A DNA stretch of 64,000 bases from Azadirachta indica (Eukaryota; Streptophyta; Magnoliopsida; Sapindales; Meliaceae): positions 3,060,102 through 3,124,101 of the forward strand of contig CM040453.1 of assembly GCA_022749755.1 (NCBI GenBank), in the 5' to 3' direction. The translations under genes and the position numbers were made by a program. Positions 38,418 through 50,996 of this stretch are shown here, piece by piece. Numbering within the stretch: position 1 is the first letter of the stretch; each line of letters begins with the position of its first letter. Below the pieces are notes generated by a model. It was not told where the DNA came from. It was given only the letters and a program-made list of their open reading frames with translations, and did no database searches.

Positions 38418-39987
38418 ATGCATTTTCATAAATATTTATTCAAGGCATGAGGCAGGATTCTCCTCATAGTGGCAACCTGTGCTTCGATGATAACGTCATG
38501 GAAGTCTGATATCTACTTCTGAGGTACTGATGTTCATTGTTAAAATCTAAATGTTTCTATCCTTTTTAGCCGTTGCTGTATGATAGTATAATCCAGCTTG
38601 ATATTGATAATTATCTACAGTATTTGCTGTGAAGGGTATCGGATCACTCTTTGAAGCTGCATGTTCTGTGGCAGTCATCATCTTTGTGAGAAAAGAGCCA
38701 AGTGCATCATGTTCTATACTGCCTAGTACTTCCTGTATCTCGAGCTATAATTTTGGTAAAGCACACGGCCACTTCAGCAGTGCCAAAAGCTTAACGTATT
38801 CAAAGTTAACAACTTTAGCAAAAGGAATATAATGTTAATCACTTCTACAGGTTTTGGGAGGCACTGTGGCCTTGCTTGTTCTTTGGCTTCACATTATGCT
38901 TCAACGAATAAACTCGCTTTCCTTCATTCCAAGTGAGCATTGTGCATATTACTCTTTGAGATAGTTGCTTGGTTGATTGTTTCATATATTTCCTTGTGGA
39001 AATCTGTCCTATACCTGTAACATGTAAAAGATTCAGCCTCTGGTTTTCTCGTTAGAAAAGCAAATTAGATTTCAACGTACTGAGTCCATTAGCAATATAA
39101 ACTGTTATTAACTTATCCATCCTGTCTTCAGCTTCTGAAAATGTACTATGTATTATGATGTTTTATGTTAAAACTGTTGGCTCTTCAATTGAAAACTTGT
39201 GGCTATGCTTTGCCTATCTTGTATTAATTTTCTCCTCCTCTGTTGGGTGACATTGACTTGCAATTTGCCCAAGTAAATTTTAATATTATCAATTTCATCA
39301 TATAATCCGAGTCAGTCTATATTTTCCAAGCACTTTGTGCTTGCATTTTCTCATCATCAAGTACACAAAGGTAAAAAGAAAATGTATTTCTAAATGCATT
39401 CTTATAATGTAATTAATAAGAGATAACCTTATGAAGAATTGTTGAATCCTAGATCCTTAATGTCATTGCTTACGTGAATTAGCCTAATTTCTCATCGATC
39501 ATAGGGAGGAATTGTTAATTGAAGTTGAAGCGGGAATAATATTATTTTGTTTTGTGTATACATTTTTTTTTTATTTAGTCTTTGAATATAAAATATATAC
39601 ATAATTTACAAATGTTTAAGTTTAACCATATAGTTGACGTCATGTGTTACGTATATTGAGAGAATTGAATCATATAGCACACGTAAATTTATGTACAATG
39701 GCAGGTGTTGGCAATAATATATGATTATACCGTATCTGCAAGTCAACTCAACTCAACTCAACTCATGATGTTGCTAATGCTTTTGAAAATCCAAATATGA
39801 AATTAAGTTAATGTAGATCGAACATTTCGATTCATTTGGTCAATGAAACTATTCCATCCAATTTGAATCAATCGGTTTTACTTACTTAAATAGCAAGCTT
39901 GAAACTCTTAATTTCTAATCCTATTGTAACAACATAATTTACCGAAATCGGGGCTAAAATCATTGTTCGGGTTTTTCAATAAATTGT
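38418..39987. other. 3' UTR of GRAS gene and spacer
   Basis: The region just past the stop is probably 3' UTR. AT-rich spacer follows, including a short (CAACT)n run at about 39744-39763. No gene is supported. Confidence 0.5.
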
Positions 39988-40338
39988 GGGATAATAACAT
40001 CCAAGTCCCTATTTTTTATTTTTTCACCAATAAAAATATAAATAGGACCTATTTACATGTAAGAATATGTTTATTAATTTATATCAAATAGGTGACCAAT
40101 TTATGCTTACCAAGTTATGATTATTTGTTACCATAATATAATAGTATGCAACTCATCATTGATGTATTTTGGTCGTTTCTACATGATGTCCTTATTTTGA
40201 AAAACATTAAAAACTTATGGAAGAGAATAGGCTGGTTAGAAATCATGATCTGTTTGATAGAAAAATATTATAAATAATAATAAATTTTCCTTATGTTTTA
40301 AAATATGAAAAATATAGGAGTCCGGATGTTATTATCCC
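39988..40338. mobile_element. MITE-like TIR element, copy 2
   Basis: This is a 351 bp non-coding element. The left end GGGATAATAACATCC has its exact reverse complement at the right end (40324-40338), and the similarity continues imperfectly into AAGTCCCTAT versus GGACTCCTAT. The interior is AT-rich with no coding frame. It is related to the element at 23594-23856. The right end lies about 100 bp upstream of the ATG of the methyltransferase gene, so it may supply part of that promoter. A target-site duplication could not be recognised with confidence. Confidence 0.8.
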
Positions 40339-40441
40339 AATATTTATCCGTCCATTTTGTGGATAGAGAAGAAGGAAAAATGCAAAACCCTTTCCTCTAT
40401 ATTCCTCGACAGAAACCAGGGTTTTAGCGAGAGTCAAAGAG

Positions 40442-42245
40442 ATGAGCGGAGCAGGAACCCCGGATTTCTTCTACAGAGAGGCTCAACGCCTCGGCTACGT
40501 TGCTCGTTCTGCTTTTAAGGTATTTTACCACGTATAAATTTCATTTTTTTCAGCCTTCAAATAAGGCCAAAAAAAAAAAAAAAGGATTTTGCATATTTAC
40601 GCTTCGTGTCTTGCAAGAACAGCTGCTTCAGATACAAAAGCAATACAAGCTTATAAAACCAGGCTCGTCTGTTCTTGATCTTGGCTGCGCTCCTGGTGCT
40701 TGGCTTCAGGTTTGCCCCAAATAAGTCCTTCTTCTCAGCTTTTTCTTTGCCTTTCTCTCTCTTATGTTTACTCTTTTGCAAAAATGTCCAATTTCGTAAT
40801 CTAGCCATAGAATTTTAAAAAAAAAATTGTAAAATCATTTCTCTCTGATGCGTTTTCGATGTTATCTTCAGTTCATCTCATTTCTGTAGCATCACAGTGT
40901 TATGTTCTTCTTTTGTTGGGGCACTAGGTTGCTTGCCAAAGCTTGGGTCCGCTGAACAATGGAGGCGCGGTTGTGGGCATTGATATTAAGTTATGATTTT
41001 AGTTTTCATTTTTCTGATTCTTACTGACCCTTTGTAGTTATTTACTTTTAACATTATGTTTAAGTTGTTTCTTGGTAATAAGTTTTTCATGAAAGTTCCA
41101 ATTTTTTTTTGTTTTAAATGAAAAGAATTAACTTTTCATATGTGGGATATGCAGAGCAGAAGGTGAAGGTTCCTTCTCCTCACTGTGATGCAAGGGTTCA
41201 AACAGTTTCAGCCAATGTCATGAATTTATGTGAACATCAAGTTAGGGCGCTCTCTCCTAAGGTATTATGATCAAACAAATATCCATTTATTCATCTTCAG
41301 AGTCCTGTGTTGTAAAATTCCATTCTTGGTATTGCATTGTGTATCGTTGCTTAAATGTTTTTTTTTTTTTCAAAATAATCTCTAAGCATATGCTTAGAGC
41401 AAAATATATAAATAAAAATAGAATAGAACAATACAAGGATTGGAAATGCCAAAATGGCTTACAGGATTGCTACAAAAACCGAAAAAAGGACAGCCCCAAG
41501 TTAAGAGAAAGTGGACGTTGTTTAAATGTAATTATCTTAAGGAATGATGGGATATTTTTGGTGAAAGCTATGATATTCTATCAACTCACTAGAACAGCAG
41601 TAGCTTTAATGATGAATTCTAACAACATAAATAACTTGGGAAACTTTGAAAATGAGTTACCTTAGGGAGTTTTCTCAGCATGTCATTTGTTTTTGGTGTC
41701 TCATTTTAAAACAGATTCCAATCATGGGTATTGAAACATTTTTTTTCTGCTTTTCAAGTAGTAATATTTAGTTTTGCTTTCCTTTTGTGCAGCAAAAAGG
41801 GTTTTCTGTGATACTCTCAGACATGTGTCCCTTAGTTTCTGGAATAACAACCAAAGATGCAGTTTTATCAGCCGAGTTAGGGATGCGAGCACTTGATTTG
41901 GCTCTTGGTCGGGCAGCCTTAGCTGATCCAGTTGATTATTCTCAGGGAGACCGACATCAAGTTAATTCAGATTCTAGTCCAGATGACAATGGCGTACTCC
42001 AACATGGAGGTCACCTTGTCATAAAGCTCCTAGAGAGTGAGGATGTCCAAGGTAAGAATTTACCTTAAACAACCATGTAATGCATATGTTTCTTTGCATG
42101 AAAAATATATTAATTATTATTTTTGAAGACAGAGTTTAGCCAGATTTGCAAACCTCTCTTCAGAAAGGCATCATGGTTGAGGCCCAAAGCTACAAGATCT
42201 TCATCAAGAGAGATTTATTTAATCTGTCAAGGTTTAAAGTCGTAG
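40442..42245 (+). CDS. FtsJ/RrmJ-type RNA 2'-O-ribose methyltransferase
   Basis: This encodes an AdoMet-dependent enzyme that methylates the 2'-OH of rRNA, of the bacterial RrmJ/MRM2 type. Exons are 40442-40519, 40623-40709, 40928 to about 40990, about 41160-41261, 41793-42051 and 42133-42245. The start is [26 protein letters not shown]. The AdoMet motif [13 protein letters not shown] follows at about residues 43-55. The K-D-K-E catalytic set appears as K in RSAFK, D in LSDM, K in LVIKLLE and E in SREIYLI. The protein is short, as expected for a single-domain RrmJ rather than SPB1. One junction is unresolved: exon 3 ends GATATTAA with donor GTTATG in phase 2, while the good acceptors near 41154-41159 need phase 0 or 1. 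The gene may be organellar by analogy with MRM2, but no targeting peptide is evident. Confidence 0.85.
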
Positions 42246-42945
42246 GGAGATCAGGTTTCGATTGGGAATTGGAATCTTATCTTTGAAATGCGTCAATATG
42301 CAACCCTCAACCAAACATGCGTGGCAAGTAACAGCTTAAGCTTATGTTTAATTATCTTTCAGTTGTAATTCTGTTGCCTTGAAGCTCAATTTATGAATGC
42401 AACAGTGCTGGTGGTCAAAATTTTTTTTTTCTTCTTTTGTAAAGTACAAGGAAGATTTTATCGACTTTGGATTTTATAGAATATGAATAAGCTACTTTTC
42501 ATCTTCCTTATACAAAGTACAAGTAATTTGTTTTTCTTCCGAACAAATTACTTTCGAAACGAGAAATGAAATCATCAGCTGTCAAGTTCAAGTTAGTTGC
42601 TTAACAAAAGTGTATTTTTATCAAATATTTGAGAATCAAACAAAAAAAAGAAAAAAAAGCACCATAGGTCCAAATACACTTATTTCCCATATTTATCAGT
42701 TTCTGGGATAGAGACCTGATGTATTTTATCCTTGAAAGAAAACCACGAAGATATTATTGATATGCTAATTATTTGAATATGTAGCATGTACACGCTTCTT
42801 TTGGACTTTACAAAAGCTCCTCGTGCTCTTAATACTTGAAGGTAAAAAACAGAAAGGGAAAAAGAATTCAATCCGAACACATTACAAAAGCGTTAGGATC
42901 TGCACATGCAAAATAATTTACATCAGTATATTTGGCCAAGAGTTG
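42246..42945. other. Convergent 3' ends
   Basis: The 3' UTR of the plus-strand methyltransferase gene and the 3' UTR of the minus-strand FZR gene meet here. No further gene is seen; the 66-codon minus frame at 42680-42880 lies in this UTR region and has no motif. Confidence 0.55.
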
Positions 42946-45672
42946 TCATCGAATGTGGGTTCTTCCCAATGACCAGAGACTCGAATCTTTAACTGGAGCC
43001 TGTTTAAAGCAGAAACTTAGACTTAATAAGGGCAACAAAAGATTCTGAAAGTTGAATGAATCCATCAACTTTTCTTGTATTCTTACCGGTGCTTTCATGG
43101 AAGGAAACACATTCCAAAATCGCAACGTCTCATCTCCTGCACCTGTCACTATTGTCTGCAGGAGAAAAGAGAGTTGGGTATAAGAATTTTCTTAGTGCCT
43201 CATAAAGAGAGTTGAAATAATGAATCAATGGATTTTTCACTAGTTTATTTCTCTATATACAAAATATCTGAAAGGAACTACGAGAGAACATTACAGTACC
43301 TGTCCATCAGGCGACATGGCAAGATAGAGTACTCGCAAACTATGGCCAGTTAGAGTTGCAACCTGTCAGTATCGGAATGGAAGAGAGAAATTGGTAATTT
43401 ACGATAGAAAAGGGGTATTTATGTATGGCAATGCAGCAGCTAAAGTGGTTAAAGTTCCATACCTTTGCCATTGATGGATACTTCCACACCATAATTTGAT
43501 TCTGAGAATATCCATGAGTACTAACTAGTTCATTCACATTCTTACTCCATGCCAGATTGCACACCTGCAAAAGTTACACAATGATTAGCATGATGCTATG
43601 ACAATTTCCGAAGGTTGCATAAGGTTTATTTTCTGTTTCATTGAGATGGCATTACTGCAAAGCATTGTGAATTGAATTGTGCAAATTATGACTCTTTGTA
43701 AGAAGCTACAAGTTGTCTGGGGCAGAAAATTGTAAAACATGCATATCAAAAACATTTTCATATGCACCAACCTGGCTCCCAGTGTCAATACTGTTTAATT
43801 GATGACCGTTGCTAGTGTTCCAAAAGCGAATACATCGATCAGCAGTTCCACCTCCAGAAGCAAGAAGACCACTCTGGTGGGGTGACCAAGCAATGGCTTT
43901 CACAGCAGCAGTATGTTCTGTCAATCTCAAAGTTGGTTGCTGAGAATGCTGGTTCCAGACCAAGAGCTGTTACCCGCAACACATTTTTAGTAGAATTTTA
44001 CTAACAGTAGCTGGGTCTACAAAGATCAACAGATTTGGAAACATATAGAGAAAAAGATATTGATGATTACCTGATTATCATTTCCACCTGATGCAAGTTC
44101 CCTGTCATCATGCGACCATTTCAGCCCACACACCTGTGAGAGATCACAGAGAAGGTTAAGGCTTGTGAAGTACTATAATCTTGTTTTTTGCTAGTTGCAT
44201 TATTGAGTCCAATAAGTTTTACCTCAGATTTGTGTCCGACAAGCTTGCTAACATAGTCATTCGATACACGAAGATCATGCTGAAGTATGTTCCGGTCTCT
44301 ACTTCCTGATGATAGTATGCGTGAATTCCACGCCAAGACACCAGCTCTAGTTTGATGGCCACCAAAGGTTCTTATCCTCTTGCACTGGCTTCCATCCCAC
44401 ACCTATACCATGATCCAATTACTAGTTTAATCTCAAATTTCTCAAAACTATGTATAAAAGTGGGTCCAACAAACCAAATGAGACAGATTAGAAATGAATA
44501 TCACTATCACAAAATAGATACAAAGTAGGGGGAAAAAAATTAGCTACCTGAACTTGACCGAGGTTTGTACCGATTGATATATATGAACCCTCCCGGGTCC
44601 ACTGGACAGAGCATACACTGTCATTTGGTCCCAAATCACACAACTTTGTTACCTGATAGAGAACGACATGGGAAAATGCTAAAAACTCATCAGTAAGCAT
44701 ATCCATTTGCCTCTTCTTAAATATTAACTAAAGAGCACTGTTGTAGATACGACTGCACCAATGAGTTTATGTCGAACTCACTTTGCTATTTGATGCTGTC
44801 CATAAATAAACACAAGTGCCCAATCCAACTCCAAGTACATTCTGGGAGGACCAATCCACCAGGTTCAGATAGAAGTCATCTTGAAGAGATGGGGCATCCA
44901 AAACCTGCAACAATCTAACCTCCTTAGATCAATCATGCCCTAAATTTTCTTCGCCAACAAATTTATGCTACTGACAATTTTCATTAATTAGTTATTTTGT
45001 TTCCATCTCTAATGAGAAGCTTATCTAATCTATTTACTCTTATTTTGAACTTATTTCATCTCCTGGATTCTATAAAATGGATTCTTAAACATGAAAAGTA
45101 AAGAATTTGCAGTCTCATTTCCTACATTTATCCTGTATATTCTGAGCAAACTAACAAAAATAGAACAAACTTGCAGCCAGAGAATCAAGTTCGCTTACCT
45201 TATGTGGTGTCTTAGGCACTTTTCTTGGCAGCTTTGGCGGCGTGGAGGACTCACTAGAGAAACCATTATCTTGCCCTAAAATCGAAGGAGAATATGGAGA
45301 ATTAGGCCCGGGAGAATGATCAGTTTTAAACCTCAACATATTCTTGCTCGGACTCATCGGTGAGCCTTGACCTGCAGGAGAAGGAAAAGAACCAAAATCA
45401 GCCCCAAAAAGCTCAGACTTTAACAACCTATTATAAGCCTCATTTCCTCCTTCTTTAACCGGCGATCCCTTCTCAATCAGCTCAAAAGTGTTCAATCTTG
45501 AAGAAGATCTGCAGGGAATGAATCTGTCACTACAAGTAGATGATCTCGACGAAGGAGATGATAAATTCGATAATGCTCGAAAAGAACCCGAGAAAGTATC
45601 GAGTCTTAGTGAGGTTCCGTTCATTCCAGCTGGGAGGTTTAACCCAGTTTTTCTTGATTGTGGTGAATCCAT
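42946..45672 (-). CDS. FZR2: FIZZY-RELATED / CCS52A, APC/C co-activator (CDH1)
   Basis: This WD40 co-activator recruits mitotic cyclins to the anaphase-promoting complex. In plants it promotes the switch from division to endoreduplication. Ten exons (45672-45199, 44904-44782, 44652-44548, 44402-44223, 44133-44071, 43966-43772, 43564-43463, 43362-43300, 43155-43087, 42999-42946) are all phase 0 at junctions and close to 475 residues, typical of the family. The C-box DRFIPCR is at residues 49-55. The Cdh1-specific motif [12 protein letters not shown] is at 79-90. Seven WD40 repeats follow (for example [29 protein letters not shown]). The protein ends with the IR tail SLGRTHIR. The subgroup looks CCS52A rather than CCS52B, so the symbol is by best resemblance. 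Upstream on the same strand lies ARP5. Confidence 0.95.
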
Positions 45673-46386
45673 TTTCTGGGAGCTTTCTTTTCGATCTTGG
45701 GGTGGATAGAGGAAATGGGTATGTTTGTTTCTTGGGAAAATGGTGGAAAAGACCTCTCTCTGCAAGCAAAGAGGGCTTTTGAAGAGGAGCAACGGTCGAA
45801 TTCTATGAAGGGCAGGGAAGAATAGGAGCGGGCTGTTATATATTACAAAAGGGAAAGTATTTTCGTTTCTGTATAATATTTATATTCTAACGGTCGATTA
45901 CACGAACCGAAGTTTGATGGACGGCTCATACAAGCTGTCACATTGGTCATTTTTACTGTAGAGTAAGTAAATGGAAAATAGCCGTTAGTTCATGAAATTC
46001 ACGTCTTAATTCCTTATTATTATCTATAATTTAATCGTAAGTCTTTGGGAACATCAAGCATGATTATTGGAGAGAGTTTAAGTTTAAGTTGAAGGAAGTC
46101 AATTAATTACAAATGAACCCTAAGTTATAAAATTGACTCGTTTAAAATGTGGTTTTTTATGATTTCAGATATAAATTGAAGCTTTCAAATACAATTAAAT
46201 TCAATTTAACCAACAATAAGAAAACAAACTTTTAAGATTGTGTAAATAAAACATTACATCTAAATTGTACAGCAGTAACGAGAAATCTAGCAGCAAAGTA
46301 CACAAGCTATAAGCTTGTAACCTCTTTGAACTGATATCTCATGTCAAAGATAATTTACAAAGCAGCGAGAGAATGGCCAATTATAA
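45673..46386. other. FZR promoter and ARP5 3' UTR
   Basis: About 700 bp separates the FZR start codon from the ARP5 stop codon, both on the minus strand. The part nearest 45673 is the CT-rich FZR leader when read on the minus strand; the part nearest 46386 is ARP5 3' UTR. No other gene is seen. Confidence 0.55.
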
Positions 46387-49300
46387 TTATAATGTATATT
46401 GCAGCTGATATCGGCGGAGCCAGTCCTCACCCTTCTCATAATAATCCATCCTACTAAACGTTTGCTCTGGGAATTGCATCTTAGCAGCGTATAGAGATGC
46501 ACCACGCCATGCATCAAGAACTGGATCCAGAGCTCTGACCACTTTTATGGGTGCCCCACAAGGTCGAATCATCCGGATTCCAGCTTCTAAGCGCTCACTC
46601 ATACCAGGGAATAGACAGCATCCACCGGTCATGAGAATTGAACTGGTCAATCTTTGCTCCAGATCTTCGTCATTTGATGGCAATCTTCTTATTGATACCC
46701 CAGCCATCTCGTCTAATCCCACCTGATCAATCCCAACCCAGTTGGGACGAAATAAAATTTCAGGGCAGCGAAACCTTTCTACCCCCAGAACAATTTGAAA
46801 GTCTTCCTTGGTAAGAGGACGGGCCCTTGGTATCTCAGCAGCAAACTGAGACGGAGCTGATTCTTGCTTGGGAACAAAAGTTGGGTCTATATCCTGCTAG
46901 AATAAAAATCAATGAATTAAGTAAAAGTACACCCTATTATCTATGGGCAATGAAATATTTGTAATAGAAACACGAGCCTGCAGCCTAGCAGAGATGCGGG
47001 CAAGCTCTGCTTCATCTGCATCTGCTCCATCATCATCGTCATCATTATCTTTGCTCATCAGCTTGTAAAGTTGCCAATCTTCATCCCTGGCACCAAAAGT
47101 GTCCTCACCCTTCCCTCGATCAAAGGCTGCGGTTGTTAAGAGGCGCATCCTTTCTCTCTGGGCAGCATTCAATCTCTCACCACGGCCAACCCCTCCAGAT
47201 GTATTATTTCCATTTGTGTGGCTACCATTTGTCTTGAGTCGTTTTCGCTGGTCAATTTTCTCAAAAAGTTCTTTATACTTAGCCCGCATCTGCTCTAAAT
47301 AAAGTTCTGGGTTCTCTCTACAGTAAAAGAGCACTGAAAATGAGTAAAAAAGGTAGAAATACAAACCAAACTTATCTTTCAAGATAATAAAATAATTTAA
47401 AAAAATCCACAAATGCTAGTGATATAATTAGATACCAAGCACTTAAGGTATTTTACCAAATTGCAATATAACAGTATATACTTATTTATGCTCAAAATTT
47501 GACAAACCCCTCTTTTCTCCTTAATGCCTGACCTTTAGCAAAATAAGGAGGAAAAGGACTTCAGGAGCTTGGAACTTACAAGCGTCTTTCTTCGTCTTGC
47601 TGGTTTTTCCGTTCTTGTTCCAAACCCTCCTCAACACGTTTCTGTTTAGCTCGCTGGCGGCCCTCAGTGGTAGTTTTAAGGAAAACCTGTCTTCTCTTCT
47701 CCTTAAGCTGCCAAGAGAAAGTTATTAGTGAACAAAGAATCCCAGAAATAAAATCAATGTGATTCTCTATTTGAGAGTCATCCCACACAGCTGCACCTGA
47801 ATGCACACTTGATTCACGAAGCACCCTTCATCACCACATTCAAAAAAACAACTGGACAAAATAGTTGTGAGCTGATGTAACATGAAACTCATAAATCAAC
47901 AGTAAAATAAAATTCTTAGGGTCAGTCATTTTGTTGCAAAGTATACCTGCTCAAGGGACAGCATGTTGTCCGGGATATTAATAAGAGGGTATTTTTCATT
48001 CGTAGAGGCATCAGTCTTCTCAATTTCAGCTTGTTCAACCTTTGGTTCGCCTTTAGCTTTTCGTAAAGATTGAGTTACTTTTGCAAGGGAAGCTTCTATT
48101 TCCTGCCTGGAAACATATCCAGTGTCTGAAAGGAAAGCCGGAATGTCATTCTCTTCCACCTGTGCAAGTTGTTGTAAAAGAAATTCCAGACCATGCAATT
48201 CATTTTCGAGCTCGTTTATTCTAGAAGACCTCTTAGCCTCAGCCATCTCACGCAACCTTTGACCTTGTCTCTCTTTAATTGCTGCTTTCCTTGCAATCTC
48301 TTCTTCTGAAGGAGGTTCCTCGGTTGGCAGTGGAACCCATGGGAGCTGCCAACACCTGGTTTTGTCTTCAGCTTCCTTGGTCCCTTTCTGTTGTAATAAT
48401 TACATCAGAACAAATTACCATTAAAGGTTGAAAAATTGGGAAAGAGCAGAACCATGGTCATTACCTGAAATAGTTGAGCTTCTGAAAAATAATCTGTTGC
48501 AATATAACAGTGCTCCATTTTCAAGTCTTCGACCTTCTCCCAGGTAAGCCTAGCCCTGTTTAAGTGTTTCAAAGACACAATAGAATCTTTACACAAGCCG
48601 AATTTAATCAATAAAAGCAAAACTCAGCTAGAATTATACTCACATGTGTTGAGGGTGTTTAAGCGAAAGTAGCTGCTTCAAATAATCAGTGATGTGGTAT
48701 CCACCAATATTAGTTCGGCAGGAACCTCTGTAAACAGGCTCACCTTCAACAAACTGGGTCAAAGAGACAAATCAGTACAAACTAAACAATTGAGAATTTG
48801 AATATTCACAGAATTATCCTATTAGTCAGTTCTATACAGGAAAGAACTACGCTGAAAGCAGATTCTGGACTGACAACGTAGTACATAAGAGCTAGAATTG
48901 CATGTATATGGCCGATAGCCAATATCTTTAAGAATAATCTCTACTGCTATTGGAACGTGCAATAAACAAAGAATAAAAGTTTAGAAAAAGAAAATGCTTT
49001 AGGAGCAAGCAAAAATTCTATCATCAAGTTTAACTGCATTAAAACACACTGACATACAAGCATACACACATAGAGAGGAGAAAGTTCCTTCTGTCACAAA
49101 ATGAACCTTGCCAGGATATATGTACCAAACCTATTCAAGCGCTAGCCGATTCATAATATCTTTTACATCATGCCAGAGTTATTTGTGTTATTAAATAAAG
49201 TTCAACACTAATCACTTGTAACTTGCAAATAAATTCAACTGAAAGGATATTTAGGGTATGGAAACAATACCGGAATAACATGAGTTGTGGAAAATCCTGG

Positions 49301-50996
49301 ACAGATAGCAAGACCATCTTTATTACAAATCCCATATTGTTGATTATACTTATAGCTGAAAGCAGCATCAACACCAAATGCTGTGATCACAAAGAGAAAA
49401 GACATTAATTTTGGAAACAACATATATTTGAAGAATATAAGACAAAAAAGGAACATTATCATTGTCAGGCCAATCATGATCTGTTGCCAGACAATTTATC
49501 ACTTATTGATTCAGGCAGAAGCATCTATCTGCTAAATAAACTTTATGCATCTCATAAAGGTGGAGAATTTTTTTTATATACAGTACTTGATGCTTTACCT
49601 ACTGATGGAACTCCATAAGTCTCAAAAAGAAGTTCTGCCATTTTACTGCGAGAGTGAACTGGGTTGCACACACATTCTGTGATCAGGACAGGATGTTCAA
49701 TCTGTTCTGCCGTCAAATGAACACCAAATCGAGAAAAGGTCAAGTGAATGAGCCAAGCTAAACATTAGGTACGCAAGACAAAGTAAAATTGTGCCACTAA
49801 AAAAACAATTGCACAGTGAACAAAAATACAGAGCCATATATGGTATTGTTATAACAGAAATTTGACAATCTGAATATCCTGTCAAATCATCATGAAACCA
49901 AGAATACAACAAATCATTCTCATCCAGTGTGGTCTCTAACTGCTATGATCAAAATGGAAAACTGTCAACTGATGGCAACCCAATACCCCATCAATTTACA
50001 GAGATACTCACCACCAAAATAACTAAATGTAAGTAGATGGCATATGCATTAAAAAAGATTAAAAGAAACAACCAACATAGTAGACTACAATGAATATCAT
50101 AAACAACTAGCAAAAGAACAGATTGAAAAGTTAGAGCCCTTTGCTGTAAAAACATGAAAATGCATGCATCCTAACACACATTCTTTGAGCCGTATAAAAT
50201 CGAAAGAAATTGTCAACAAGTTTACCTCTGTCCCATTTGCACCAATCCGATCAAAACCAAAGTCAAGAATCTACAAAACACACCATAGACTGCATGAGAC
50301 AAACAAGCACACAAGATAAATGGGCATAGAACCCAAATAAAATTGCTCCAAAAATAATTACAGAACTTCACCTCCAAATCGTCTGAAACAGTTGGTAAGC
50401 TAGCTAAAGGACATGTTACATGCTTCACGCAACAGAATTCAATTGTATGCCTTTAAAAAGAAAGCAAATACCGAAACAAAGAGACATACATATTCCATAA
50501 TCTCAAACTGATAAACAACGTTGCTGTCGAAAGCTGAGCGAGGCCCAGAACGGGTACAATCAAAGTACTTTAACAATGCTGGATCATGATCACCAACAAT
50601 AGTCACAGTTTCACCTGTACGTCCCAAAAAAAAAAAAAAAAAACTAAATTTATACTTCATAAATGAAAATTTTAAAGGACTAATAATGAAAGTGTGATTA
50701 AAGGAGCACCAGTGGTTTTGTGGCGAGGTCTCTGAACAATGTTGCGGAAAATGACACGAGGGTCTGTCTCTCCTGCCCACCTGACCATGGAATTGAAATC
50801 TCGAGATTACATAAAAAACTAGAAACAAAAATAATTGTACATGGGTTTATGTAAATACATATATAGGGTTGTTAAGAATTAGGGTTTAGAGCTACCCAAT
50901 TCGAAAATAGGAAGCACCATTGTCGATGACTATGGGAGTGGAGGAGGGAAAGAGATTATAATCTGTCTGTCTCTTTATTTGAGATATGAATGGCAT
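46387..50996 (-). CDS. ARP5: Actin-related protein 5 (INO80 complex subunit)
   Basis: ARP5 is a nuclear actin-like subunit of the INO80 chromatin remodeller, needed for nucleosome sliding and DNA repair. Twelve exons (50996-50896, 50780-50710, 50614-50490, 50270-50226, 49701-49599, 49380-49271, 48753-48644, 48555-48465, 48387-47947, 47707-47580, 47317-46978, 46893-46387) close to 723 residues, as expected for plant ARP5. Actin-fold motifs are PIVIDNGASYFRIGWAGE near the N-terminus, EHPVLITE, GVDAAFSY and, late, LTSSILMTGGCCLFPG. The family-specific charged insertion occupies exons 9-11, with coiled-coil Glu/Arg runs and an acidic DDDDDG stretch. Exon 11 ends CTGCAG followed by GC, which implies a GC-AG intron; a GT site 45 bases further would add 15 residues. 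The 5' leader carries a telo-box-like AACCCTAG on the minus strand near 51040. It is divergent from the SMR5-like gene. Confidence 0.95.
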
